From assembly GCF_000298195.1 (NCBI RefSeq), contig NZ_BAHC01000118.1, positions 1-64,000 of the forward strand: 64,000 nt of DNA. Reading direction: 5' to 3'. This document shows positions 42,967-51,276 of the stretch, in pieces; the first letter of the stretch is position 1; the number at the start of each line of letters is the position of its first letter. The notes under the pieces are model-generated. The model was given only the letters and a program-made list of their open reading frames with translations. It was not told where the DNA came from and ran no database searches. This stretch comes from Gordonia rhizosphera NBRC 16068. GTDB lineage: Bacteria; Actinomycetota; Actinomycetes; Mycobacteriales; Mycobacteriaceae. The translations under genes and the position numbers were made by a program.

Positions 42967-44553
42967 ATGACCATCGCCAACGACGCCAACGCCGATGCCG
43001 ATACCGTGGTGCCCATCGGGAACCACATCGATCGTTGGGTGCAGAGCAAACCCGATGAACACGCGGTCAGCTATGGGACAACGGACTACACCTGGGCCCA
43101 GTTCCGCACACGTATCCGCGCGAACGCCGCCGCGCAGGTGGCCGACGGCATCCGGACCGGTGATCGAATCGCATTCTTGGACAAGAACAATCTCGCGTGT
43201 CTGGAGACGACGTTGGCGGCATCGCTGACGGGTGCGGCCAACGCCGTCATCAACTTTCGACTCTCGCCCGACGAGGTCGCCTACATCGTCAACGATGCGC
43301 GGGCGAGGATCGTGATCGTCGGGTCGGAGTTCGCCGATCTGATCGCCGGCCTGCGCGACGAGTTGCCGACCGTGGAACGGGTGATCGTGACCGGCGGTGT
43401 CGACGACGACTACGAGAAGTGGATTGCCGGGGCGAGCGACGCCGATTTCGAGCCCGTCCGCTTCGACCCAGACGCCAGTTTTCTGCAGCTCTACACCTCG
43501 GGAACGACCGGGCACCCGAAGGGTGCGATGCTGACTCATCGGAGTCTCGGTGCGCACAACGCCGCGGCGGCCGTGGGCTTCGGCTTCACGCCCTCGTCGG
43601 TGAACATGGTTGCCATGCCGCTATTTCACGTGGGCGGCTCATCGTGGTCGCTTGCGGGGATCTCGGTCGGCGCACAGACCATTGTGGTCCGCGATGTCGA
43701 CCCGAGCGCGGTGCTCGATGAGATCGTCGAACGCAAGGTCACACATGCGTTTTTCGTGCCGGCCGTCTTTGGCTTCTTCCTCGAGGAGCCCCGGGTCGCC
43801 GACCGCGACTACTCGGCCGTGCGCTGCCTCGGCTACGGCGGATCGCCGATGCCATTGCCGACGATGCGGGCGTGTCTGGAAACGTGGCCCGACGCCGACT
43901 TCTATCAGGTGTACGGCATGACGGAGATGTCCGGCGTCTTCAGCGTGCTCGGTCCCGAGGACCACCGCGACCTCGCGCACCCTGAACGGCTGGTGTCGGC
44001 CGGACGCCCGTTGCCCGGGGTGACCGTCACTGTCGTCGATCGGGACGGTAACGCGTTGGCGCCGGGCAGCATCGGCGAGTTCTGGGTGCAGTCCAAACAA
44101 CACATGCTGGGCTACTGGGGCAATCCAGAGGCGACGTCGAAGACCCTGGTGGGGGACGACTGGTTGCGCACCGGTGACGCCGGGCTGCTTGACGACGACG
44201 GCTACCTGTACATCTCCGACCGCGTCAAGGACATGATCATCTCGGGCGGCGAGAACATCTACCCCGCAGAGGTCGAACGGGTGATCATCGAGAATCCCGC
44301 GGTCGCCGATGTCGCCGTGATCGGGGTACCCGACGAGAAGTGGGGCGAGACGGTCAAGGCGGTCGTGGTCCTCGCCGACGACGCCTCGACGACAGACGTC
44401 GAGCTCATCGCGTACTGTCGGGAACGTCTCGCGGGCTACAAGACCCCGAAGTCGGTGGAATTCCTCTCCGCCCTGCCGCGTAACTCGACGGGCAAGATCC
44501 TCAAGCGTGAGCTGCGAAAGCCGTACTGGGAGGGTCGCACCCTCCACTCGTAG
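42967..44553 (+). CDS. Acyl-CoA ligase (AMP-forming, FadD-like)
   Basis: A 528-residue ANL-superfamily acyl-CoA synthetase with the phosphate loop LYTSGTTGHPKGAMLTH, GMTEMSG, the conserved DWLRTGDAG and the terminal lysine motif NSTGKILKREL. It converts a carboxylic acid to its CoA ester. Strong similarity to the ligase at 59873-61459 (both have RIAFLDKNxxxCLET) suggests an in-cluster duplicate. An operator of the local regulon lies upstream. Substrate unidentified. Confidence 0.85.
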   Translation: MTIANDANADADTVVPIGNHIDRWVQSKPDEHAVSYGTTDYTWAQFRTRIRANAAAQVADGIRTGDRIAFLDKNNLACLETTLAASLTGAANAVINFRLSPDEVAYIVNDARARIVIVGSEFADLIAGLRDELPTVERVIVTGGVDDDYEKWIAGASDADFEPVRFDPDASFLQLYTSGTTGHPKGAMLTHRSLGAHNAAAAVGFGFTPSSVNMVAMPLFHVGGSSWSLAGISVGAQTIVVRDVDPSAVLDEIVERKVTHAFFVPAVFGFFLEEPRVADRDYSAVRCLGYGGSPMPLPTMRACLETWPDADFYQVYGMTEMSGVFSVLGPEDHRDLAHPERLVSAGRPLPGVTVTVVDRDGNALAPGSIGEFWVQSKQHMLGYWGNPEATSKTLVGDDWLRTGDAGLLDDDGYLYISDRVKDMIISGGENIYPAEVERVIIENPAVADVAVIGVPDEKWGETVKAVVVLADDASTTDVELIAYCRERLAGYKTPKSVEFLSALPRNSTGKILKRELRKPYWEGRTLHS

Positions 44554-44726
44554 CGCTCACCGGAGCGTGATGGCGAGGGGAGCCCCGAGCCCGCCGTTGT
44601 CGATCGGGGACTCGAGTTCCCTTCGCCACCAGGTATTTACCGGTGAAGGATCGATTCATCCACCGGGCTGTTCAAGCCGGGACGACGCCCGCGCGATCAG
44701 CAGATGGGCAGCCGCGTCGCTGCCTG

Positions 44727-45926
44727 TCACGGAGCGACGGCGAGTCCCGATCCGACATCCTCCTTCGGCAGCATCAGCCCCTCGGTGCCGTTGATGAGGG
44801 CTTTCCACAACTCTTGCCCTCGCTTTCCGGTGCTCTGCGCGATCAGCGCGGCGATACCGGCGACGTGCGGAGTGGCCATGGAGGTGCCACTGATCGTGTT
44901 GTAGCGGTCGGGCAACGGCCAACTCGAGTACACGTCGACTCCGGGGGCTGCGATGTCGATCGCCCCGCCCTCGACCGTGGTCGCACGGGCCGAGAACGAG
45001 GCGATCCGCAGATCGGAGGCCAGTGCCGCCACCGCGAGTATCGATGGTGAGTTGGCGGGGCTGCCCACGAATCCCGGATTGCCCGGGCGGGCTGCGTTGT
45101 TGCCCGCCGCCGCGATGATCAGCGATCCGGCGGCCAGGGCCCGCCGACCGACCTCCTCGTAGGCGCGGACCGGTTGCGGATTGTTGGCGCCCAACGACAT
45201 CGAGATGACCGCGCAGCGGTTCGCCAGTGCCCATTCGATGCCGGCGAGAATGCCTGTATCCGAACCCGATCCCTGATTGCTGAGAACCTTGCCCACGAAG
45301 ATGTTCGCCCCGGCGGCCACCCCGTAGCGCGGACCCTGTCCGGGTCTCTTCGGACCGCACGATGTGCCGACGCAATGGGTTCCGTGTCCGTTGCCATCCT
45401 GGACGTTTTGCCCGGTGATGAATGACTTCGTGGTGATCGTGCGGCCAGCGAAATCAGGGTGGTTGAGATCGAACCCGGTGTCCAGAACGGCGACGTTCAC
45501 GCCGGTGCCGTCGAACTGGGACGTGGTGGCGCGGGTGGCCTGCAGCCCCCAGGTGCTCGACCGGCCGTCCCGCAGGTGGGTCTCGACGGCAAGCGGAGCG
45601 GCGAGCGCGTGCACGACGTGTTCCGGTTCGATTGCGATGATGACCGGGCTGACGTCGGCGACGTCGCCGAGCGATTCCAGCTGTACGCCACTGACGTCCG
45701 CGACGGCGACGCCGAGCCGCTCCAGAATTGTGGCGTCCGCCGATTCGATGTCGTCGACACCGACCGATTCGGGGCCGAGGCCGTCGCTCGACGCCACCGT
45801 GTTGATTCCCGCTACCTGCTGCAATGCCTCGACGCGCTGGTCGTGAGTGCTGTCCTCGGTGAACGTGATGATCTGACGACCGGTGGTTTCGGCGGGGTCG
45901 GTGTTGGTGGTGTCGTCGGAAATCAT
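44727..45926 (-). CDS. Subtilisin-like S8 serine protease, cytoplasmic
   Basis: A 399-residue subtilase with Asp149 (VAVLDTG), His181 (GHGTHCVG), oxyanion Asn276 (AAAGNN) and Ser349 (GTSMATP). There is no signal peptide or membrane segment. A ~110-residue N-terminal region (MISDDTT to PEHVVHAL) resembles an inhibitor I9-like prodomain. It follows a trypsin-like protease gene by five bases, giving a two-protease operon. The intracellular location is unusual for such proteins and suggests a regulated or defence-type role. Confidence 0.82.
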   Translation of the reverse strand: MISDDTTNTDPAETTGRQIITFTEDSTHDQRVEALQQVAGINTVASSDGLGPESVGVDDIESADATILERLGVAVADVSGVQLESLGDVADVSPVIIAIEPEHVVHALAAPLAVETHLRDGRSSTWGLQATRATTSQFDGTGVNVAVLDTGFDLNHPDFAGRTITTKSFITGQNVQDGNGHGTHCVGTSCGPKRPGQGPRYGVAAGANIFVGKVLSNQGSGSDTGILAGIEWALANRCAVISMSLGANNPQPVRAYEEVGRRALAAGSLIIAAAGNNAARPGNPGFVGSPANSPSILAVAALASDLRIASFSARATTVEGGAIDIAAPGVDVYSSWPLPDRYNTISGTSMATPHVAGIAALIAQSTGKRGQELWKALINGTEGLMLPKEDVGSGLAVAP

Positions 45927-45931
45927 GATCT

Positions 45932-47092
45932 CTACCTGTCTTTCTGGATGGGTGGTGCTGAGCCGTCGATCGTGACCGTCACCCGGAACGGCCCGATCAT
46001 GGTGGTCACGGCGGACGACGCGGCTTCGGTGTTTCGTACCGGATCGGCGGGTACTGATCCGGTGTTGCTGGCCGATTGACCGATGATCGGTGCGACCAGG
46101 TCTTGTTGGGCGGTCGAGTAATGCTGTGCCCGAAGCCATCCGATGATCTGGCTGATCCGGACGCCTTCGTTCAATACACCGCCGGTGTCGGGTCGATCGG
46201 GCGCCCGAACGCTCGCGTGGTGTAGGGCGACGACCTCCCATTGGTCGTTGAAGACCGGTGATCCCGAGGACCCGCGTTCGGTGTCGGCCGCATAGTGGAG
46301 GTAGCGATCGAGGACGTCGACGAGGCGGTTCTCCCGGAGTGCGATGGCCTTCTTGTCTCCGCGCGGATGCTGGACGATGGTGACGAACTCGCCGATCACC
46401 ACAGTGCCCTGCATGTCGGTGAGGGGGTTGAAACCGAATCTGTGCACCTGTTGTGGAGTCGCCCGCAGTGCAACCAACGCGAAATCGAGATCGCGATCGG
46501 CGAGGTAGAGCCGATCGGCGTCGAAATCGAAACGCTGCGGTGTCAAGGGTCGGCCGTTGACGTCGTCCTGGTAGTCGAATTCCACTGCGCTCTGTCGCGC
46601 CACGTCGATACTCGGCAGGACGTGATGGTTGGTGAGCATCAGCTGTGGGGTGACCAGGAACCCCGTCCCGAAGCCTCGGCCGCCGGAGATCACCACGCGA
46701 CCCACCGATCGCGCCGCGAGTACCCCGGCGTCGAGGTAGCGCACACCGATGAAGTCGCAGGTGTTGATGATCGCCTCGACGATCCGGCCGACATCCCCAC
46801 TCTCATCGGTGAGGTCGCGGAGCCTGCCCATGGCAGCCCTCAGGTCGGGACGACGCTGCGGGTCGACACGCGCGGTGTCGCCATCCACGTAGTACCGCGC
46901 GAGGCGATCGATCCGTCGGGCGATGCGGTCGGCCGTATTCGCCGCCACGACACCACCATCGACCGACAGCGCCACCTCGTTCGTACCGCGGGGCATGGTG
47001 CGTTCGTTGACGCGTTGTCGCGCGGCACTTTCCTGGCTCTCACGTTCGTCGTCGAAGTCGGGATCAACCAGCGAGCGAGAAATGATGGTCAT
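45932..47092 (-). CDS. Trypsin-like serine protease with helical N-terminal domain
   Basis: A 386-residue protein. Residues 50-130 are predicted helical (ADRIARRIDRLARYYVDGD, then DVGRIVEAIINTCD) and have no recognised enzymatic motif; they may be an adaptor of effector-associated-domain type. Residues 138-330 are a trypsin-like domain with His157 (LTNHHV), Asp203 (DLDFALV) and Ser276 (ERGSSGSP). The last 60 residues look like a disordered linker plus a short strand. It lacks a signal peptide. It lies upstream of and is likely cotranscribed with the S8 protease. Confidence 0.78.
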   Translation of the reverse strand: MTIISRSLVDPDFDDERESQESAARQRVNERTMPRGTNEVALSVDGGVVAANTADRIARRIDRLARYYVDGDTARVDPQRRPDLRAAMGRLRDLTDESGDVGRIVEAIINTCDFIGVRYLDAGVLAARSVGRVVISGGRGFGTGFLVTPQLMLTNHHVLPSIDVARQSAVEFDYQDDVNGRPLTPQRFDFDADRLYLADRDLDFALVALRATPQQVHRFGFNPLTDMQGTVVIGEFVTIVQHPRGDKKAIALRENRLVDVLDRYLHYAADTERGSSGSPVFNDQWEVVALHHASVRAPDRPDTGGVLNEGVRISQIIGWLRAQHYSTAQQDLVAPIIGQSASNTGSVPADPVRNTEAASSAVTTMIGPFRVTVTIDGSAPPIQKDR

Positions 47093-47304
47093 GCTCTGAC
47101 CTCCTCTGCGGCGAGGTGGCGCTCAGTCCGGGCGTCGCGTGTGCACAAGCCTCGTCCACAACGACACGCCTGTAACGAGTACTCGCTACCTGAATCGAGT
47201 CGTCGAACTACTCGCAACCGACATCGGCTGGATACGTGCGCAGGCAGCGGCACACGGTGTGCTCACGTGAGCGGTCGGCCTGTGACTTCCGGACGCACGC
47301 ATCA

Positions 47305-48003
47305 TCAACAGCGCGGACAGTGTGGTGTGAGACCGGTCCGCATTCCCAGTGATACCGCGGCGCCGACGACCCTCGGCCACATGCTCGTGGCGGCCAGGGC
47401 GAAATCCTGGACCTGTCCAACGGTTGCGCGCACGACCTCGACGTCGACGTCGGTGTTCCACAACGCCAACGCTCGGCCGTTGGAGTGCGCCGCGTGGTAG
47501 TAGACACCGCGCACCCTACGGCGAGCAACGGGCTGGTCCTCGTAGATCGCCCGGGCCCATTCCTGCGTACGCGGTCGCGGGTAGTCGCCGGTCGCCAACG
47601 ATGGGAGCGCGCCGATGCGCATGGCGGCACCTTCTCCCCGTAGATCGAGCACCCTGATCGGAGACGTCGGTTTCACCAGTGCCACGCGGTAATTCGGGCA
47701 GACAGCCGCGTCTCTCAGGTCGCCGAAGACCTCACCGAACGCCGTCGTGAGGTTGCCGGCGACGTAGAGCACCGACCGGTTGTCCGGGCAGTTCTGCGCG
47801 ATGCCGGACGGGGCCGGAATGTGGTGGTCGAGCCGGTGCAGGGGACCGAAGGACCGGTGGGCGGCACCATCGAGTGCGTGCTCTGATCGGTGGTAGATGC
47901 GGCACCAATACCACGGATGAGAGGGTGCGGGCTCGCGCCAGCGCCATGTCCACGCCCTCCCACCGGTGAGAGGACGGACCGGCGTCGGCAGCGCCGCTAC
48001 CAC
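47305..48003 (-). CDS. RES-domain toxin
   Basis: A 232-residue RES-domain protein with the family's characteristic residues in order: Arg in YWCRIYH, Glu in AFGEVFGD and Ser in YYHAAHSNGRALALW. RES toxins of the RES-Xre module act on NAD+. The GTG at 48003 overlaps the last codons of the antitoxin gene, as expected for a coupled pair. The C-terminal tail ends in CPRC. Confidence 0.75.
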   Translation of the reverse strand: MVAALPTPVRPLTGGRAWTWRWREPAPSHPWYWCRIYHRSEHALDGAAHRSFGPLHRLDHHIPAPSGIAQNCPDNRSVLYVAGNLTTAFGEVFGDLRDAAVCPNYRVALVKPTSPIRVLDLRGEGAAMRIGALPSLATGDYPRPRTQEWARAIYEDQPVARRRVRGVYYHAAHSNGRALALWNTDVDVEVVRATVGQVQDFALAATSMWPRVVGAAVSLGMRTGLTPHCPRC

Positions 48004-48641
48004 GCCGCCGACGTGGCGATGGCCGCAACCGCGATGACCTCGTCGACGCGGTCCCCGGCGAGCGCCTGGGCTGGTGTCGCGCCGTCGAGATCGACATTGG
48101 GCGCAGTGACCCATTCGGTCAGCGACACCAGGCCCCCGGGAAATTCGTCGCGGAGCCGTGCCAACCCCGGCACGAAGCCGTGGGCGCAGCCGGCATTGAA
48201 CTGCCACAGGGGAAGTCGCCACTCGCGCCCCTTCTTCAACCCGAGGAGATCACCCGACTTGATGCGGTCGAGCACGGCCTGTTCGGACACCTCCAGCAGC
48301 TCCGCGGCCTCGGCACGAGTCAGCGAGTGTCCAACCACCGCGTGCCGCGCGGTGAATTGCCGGCGCAGATTCTCCAGTGCCGCCTCCTTGCGCTGAGTCG
48401 GTGTGGGACCCGGACCCCACAGGGCCGCGTCGAGATCATCGTTCTCGCCGACACCACGCAGGAAGCTCTCGCGCACGGGCTCGGAAACACTGCGCAACGC
48501 GTCATCGACGGCCGCTGAGAACCCGGGCGACCCTTCGATCACCGAGAGGCCGGAAGCGGTGCGGCCTCGGCCGGTCGAGCCTTTCGCCCGCGTCTGGGTG
48601 CGCCTGTCGCCGGCCGTCGTCCTGGTCGCCATGACAGCCAT
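47997..48641 (-). CDS. Xre/MbcA/ParS-type antitoxin
   Basis: A 214-residue protein with a helix-turn-helix-like segment (LTRAEAAELLEVSEQAVLDRIKSGDLLGL, about residues 107-135) and a C-terminal DUF2384-like toxin-binding region ending DLDGATPAQALAGDRVDEVIAVA. It precedes and overlaps the RES gene. The N-terminal ~80 residues are longer than typical antitoxins. The start is ATG 48641 or 48632. Confidence 0.78.
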   Translation of the reverse strand: MAVMATRTTAGDRRTQTRAKGSTGRGRTASGLSVIEGSPGFSAAVDDALRSVSEPVRESFLRGVGENDDLDAALWGPGPTPTQRKEAALENLRRQFTARHAVVGHSLTRAEAAELLEVSEQAVLDRIKSGDLLGLKKGREWRLPLWQFNAGCAHGFVPGLARLRDEFPGGLVSLTEWVTAPNVDLDGATPAQALAGDRVDEVIAVAAIATSAAW

Positions 48642-48813
48642 GATACCGGCGGCCAGAAGAGCCTGAACAAGCTAAACAAGCCCCCACACAAACACGAGAA
48701 GGAATTCGCACGCACCCGGCGACCGAAGATGTCGTCATCCGAAGGGCCGCGACTGGTGGCCGCGGCACACGCGCGGAAGCCATCGGACGCTACTGATCTC
48801 AGAGGTGACGGCC

Positions 48814-49512
48814 CTATTCGGCGCCGGCGTCGAGTACCGCGTAGACGGCCGCGCGGACGGGCCCGTCGACATCGAAGAGTTCCTCTGCGCGCTGCGGCTC
48901 GCGCATGAGCCCGCGCAGGATCAGGGCCACATACGATTGAGCGACCGCGTCGTTGGAGACCGGCCCGTCGGGAGCGAACCAGGTCCACATCCACTGTGTG
49001 CCACCGAAGATCTGCAGGGCCCAGATGGCGGCGGGACCGTCATGGAACAGCCCCGCGTCGACCCCTGACTGGAGTACCCGTTTGATGAGGTCGAGGTACT
49101 CGTCGCGCAAGTCCTTGGAGTGCCGCATCGATTCGGCGTCGTTGAAGCGGATGATCTCCCGTTGGAACGCGACTGTCTCGGTCCGGCCGTAGGTCTGATA
49201 CATCGAAAAGGCCCAGACAAGACCGGCCATCTGCTGGTCGGGTGATGGCAGGCTGTCGACGATGGCGTGCGCTTCGGCGAGTCGCCGCTCCATGTACTGC
49301 TCGTGCGCGTCCGCGAACAGCTTCTCCTTCGTCCCGAAATGGTGGACGATGGTTCCTTTGCTGATACCCAGCTCGTCGGCGATGGCACCGAAATTCGTAC
49401 CGTCGTATCCGAGTTCGGCGACGCGGCGAGTGAAGGCATTGCGGATCTCGTCACGGCTGCTGCGCCGACCCTTGGCAGCTGGGCGTTTGCGGGCCGATGT
49501 TGCCTGAGTCAC
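48814..49512 (-). CDS. TetR-family regulator, likely controlling the local regulon
   Basis: A 232-residue TetR regulator. The N-terminal helix-turn-helix reads FGAIADELGISKGTIVHHFGTKEKLF (about residues 41-66). A basic N-terminal tail (RKRPAAKGRRSSRD) precedes it, and the C-terminal domain is like Fad/Kst-type acyl-CoA-responsive regulators. GTG 49512 is the start. A degenerate copy of the regulon operator lies 64 bases upstream, consistent with autoregulation. It reads in line with the Ltp/DUF35 genes. Confidence 0.84.
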   Translation of the reverse strand: MTQATSARKRPAAKGRRSSRDEIRNAFTRRVAELGYDGTNFGAIADELGISKGTIVHHFGTKEKLFADAHEQYMERRLAEAHAIVDSLPSPDQQMAGLVWAFSMYQTYGRTETVAFQREIIRFNDAESMRHSKDLRDEYLDLIKRVLQSGVDAGLFHDGPAAIWALQIFGGTQWMWTWFAPDGPVSNDAVAQSYVALILRGLMREPQRAEELFDVDGPVRAAVYAVLDAGAE

Positions 49513-49576
49513 GTTCAGCCTCCCTTCTGGGCATACGGCACCGGCGGGCGCCGTAGCTCGACACTACCGCCAGCAC

Positions 49577-49594
49577 TGACCGTACGTACGTGTG
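49577..49594. promoter_or_regulatory. Degenerate TGACCG-type operator upstream of the TetR gene
   Basis: TGACCGTACGTACGTGTG keeps the left half and core but loses the right arm of the consensus. It lies between the DUF35 stop and the TetR start, and would give weaker autoregulatory binding. Confidence 0.5.
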
Positions 49595-49610
49595 AGTGCA
49601 GTGTCGACAC

Positions 49611-50006
49611 TCAGTCGTCTCGGGTCACTGCAAAGGCGGGTACGGGTTCACCGTCGTCGAACGCCATGATCCGCAACACGACGGCCGTGCCCTGGGCCGG
49701 GCGGGCTCCGTCCGGGTCGGCGAGGATCTGCCCGGCGATCCAGGGTCCTTCGTCGAGTTCGACGAGTCCGAGGACCCGCTCGCCCTCCACGGCCCGGTGG
49801 TCGACGATCGTGCACACGATGCGCCCCTTCCCGCTTGACTCCACAGGTGTCATCGCGTCGCTTCCGCACTCGGCACACAGCGACGCCGAGGTGGGGCGCG
49901 CCCAGTGTCCGCACACCTCACAGCGCGGCAACTCGAGACGTCCCGCCGTCAGCGCGTCGAAATACCATTGCGAGTCTTCCGAGGCGACGGCTCCGCGTCG
50001 TGTCAT
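49611..50006 (-). CDS. DUF35/OB-fold acyl-CoA-associated protein (ChsH2-DUF35-like)
   Basis: A 131-residue protein with a rubredoxin-like zinc ribbon (CEVCGHWARP ... CAECGSDAM) followed by an OB-fold domain (GKGRIVCTIVDHRAVEG, VLGLVELDEGPWIAGQI). It is the usual partner of lipid-transfer/thiolase proteins in steroid and isoprenoid degradation, and here it is the next gene after such a protein (one base gap). The pair would form a heteromeric aldolase that removes a short acyl-CoA from a beta-hydroxyacyl-CoA. Confidence 0.82.
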   Translation of the reverse strand: MTRRGAVASEDSQWYFDALTAGRLELPRCEVCGHWARPTSASLCAECGSDAMTPVESSGKGRIVCTIVDHRAVEGERVLGLVELDEGPWIAGQILADPDGARPAQGTAVVLRIMAFDDGEPVPAFAVTRDD

Positions 50007-50007
50007 C

Positions 50008-51180
50008 TCATTTCTCCCAACCTTGTTCGGGTGCACCGAGCACGACGGTTCCGTGGTGATCCAGCAGTCCACCGTTTCCGCTGACGATCGCGGTGGCGTA
50101 CCGGTCCACCTGCCGTACCCCTGCCACGCCGCGGAGCTGGTCGATCGCCTCCATGAGCGGCGTCATCCCCCACAGGTAATACGACGACAGTTGTCCGCCA
50201 CCGGTATTGGTCGGCAGCGCGCCACCCGGTGCGAGGGCGCCACTGGCCGCCAGCGCGCCCGCCTCCCCCTTGTCGCAGAAGCCGTAGTCCTCGAGGGTGA
50301 CCAACATCGTGTAGGTGTAGCAGTCATAGATTTCCCGGACGTCGATGTCGCCGGGCTTCAAACCCGCCATGGCCAGCGCGGCCGGACCCGCCTGTGCCGC
50401 ACCGGTGACGAGACCGAAGTCCGACCCGCGTTCCCATGAATAGCCCGGATGCGACTGTGCCCAACCGGCGATCGCGACCGACGGCCGCGGAGTGTCGGCC
50501 GCGCGCTCCGGGGTGGTGATAACGATGGCCGCCCCGCCGTTGCTCACCAGGCAGCAGTCGAACAGGTGCAGGGGCTCCACGATCCAACGCGATGAATGGT
50601 AGTCCTCCAGCGTCATCGGCGTGCGCATCGTCGCCACCGGGTTGTCGACCGCCCACGCCCGTTGACTCACCGCGACGGCACCGAACTGGTCCTGCGTGAC
50701 TCCGTAGGTGGACATGTACCGGCTGGCGGCCAACGCATACCGATGGTTGACGCTCGTGAAGCCCGATGCCGTCTCGGCGCTGCGGAAGCCGGTGGCCGTC
50801 GACGACGACTTGCGGTATGCCGCGCCTGTGTCGCCGGCGGGCTTGAGCGGGTCGTCGGCGAAGACGCACACCACCACCTCAGCCTCACCCGACAACACCG
50901 CGTTCGCCGCCTGTGACACCATGAGTGCGGCCGACGCACCGAACGCGTTCACCTCGGCGAGCATGCGCAGGTCCCGCAGGTTAAGCGCCTTGGCCAGGCC
51001 CAGGTTGAGGTCGGTGCCACCCCGTGCGTTGATGAGCAGTCCGTCTACGTCGCCGAGCGTCATCCCGGCGTCGGCAACCGCTCGCCTCACGGCGTCGGCG
51101 GCGAACTCCCGGGCCGTGCGCCCGTAGACCTTCCCCACCTCGGTCAGGCCGGCGCCTACGATCATGGCTTGTCGGCTCAT
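50008..51180 (-). CDS. Lipid-transfer/thiolase-fold protein (Ltp2-like)
   Basis: A 390-residue thiolase-superfamily protein, starting MSRQAMIVGAGLTEVG. The position normally occupied by the thiolase nucleophile (CASG) reads FGAS, with no cysteine, while REIYDCYTYTMLVTLEDYGFC and GGQLSSYYLWG carry tyrosines typical of Ltp2-type retro-aldolases. It therefore more likely cleaves beta-hydroxyacyl-CoA with DUF35 than performs thiolysis. GAGGAGG lies just upstream of ATG 51180. Operator-like palindrome at 51222. Confidence 0.8.
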   Translation of the reverse strand: MSRQAMIVGAGLTEVGKVYGRTAREFAADAVRRAVADAGMTLGDVDGLLINARGGTDLNLGLAKALNLRDLRMLAEVNAFGASAALMVSQAANAVLSGEAEVVVCVFADDPLKPAGDTGAAYRKSSSTATGFRSAETASGFTSVNHRYALAASRYMSTYGVTQDQFGAVAVSQRAWAVDNPVATMRTPMTLEDYHSSRWIVEPLHLFDCCLVSNGGAAIVITTPERAADTPRPSVAIAGWAQSHPGYSWERGSDFGLVTGAAQAGPAALAMAGLKPGDIDVREIYDCYTYTMLVTLEDYGFCDKGEAGALAASGALAPGGALPTNTGGGQLSSYYLWGMTPLMEAIDQLRGVAGVRQVDRYATAIVSGNGGLLDHHGTVVLGAPEQGWEK

Positions 51181-51221
51181 CCGCCGCACCTCCTCGTTTC
51201 TATCGCCGACCACCCTACCAC

Positions 51222-51239
51222 TGACCGTACGTACGGTCT
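51222..51239. promoter_or_regulatory. TGACCG-type operator in a divergent promoter
   Basis: TGACCGTACGTACGGTCT contains the perfect 16-base palindrome GACCGTACGTACGGTC. It is the most symmetric site in the window and sits between the Ltp gene (ATG 51180) and the acyl-CoA ligase (ATG 51277), about 40 bases from each. Confidence 0.75.
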
Positions 51240-51276
51240 ACACTCGGTTGAACACCACCGAGTGGGAGGACAGAAA

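Noticed and set aside
50008-51180. A true acetyl-CoA acetyltransferase (thiolase)
   Set aside because: The usual nucleophilic cysteine is replaced (FGAS) and the partner is DUF35, so a retro-aldolase of the Ltp2 kind fits better.
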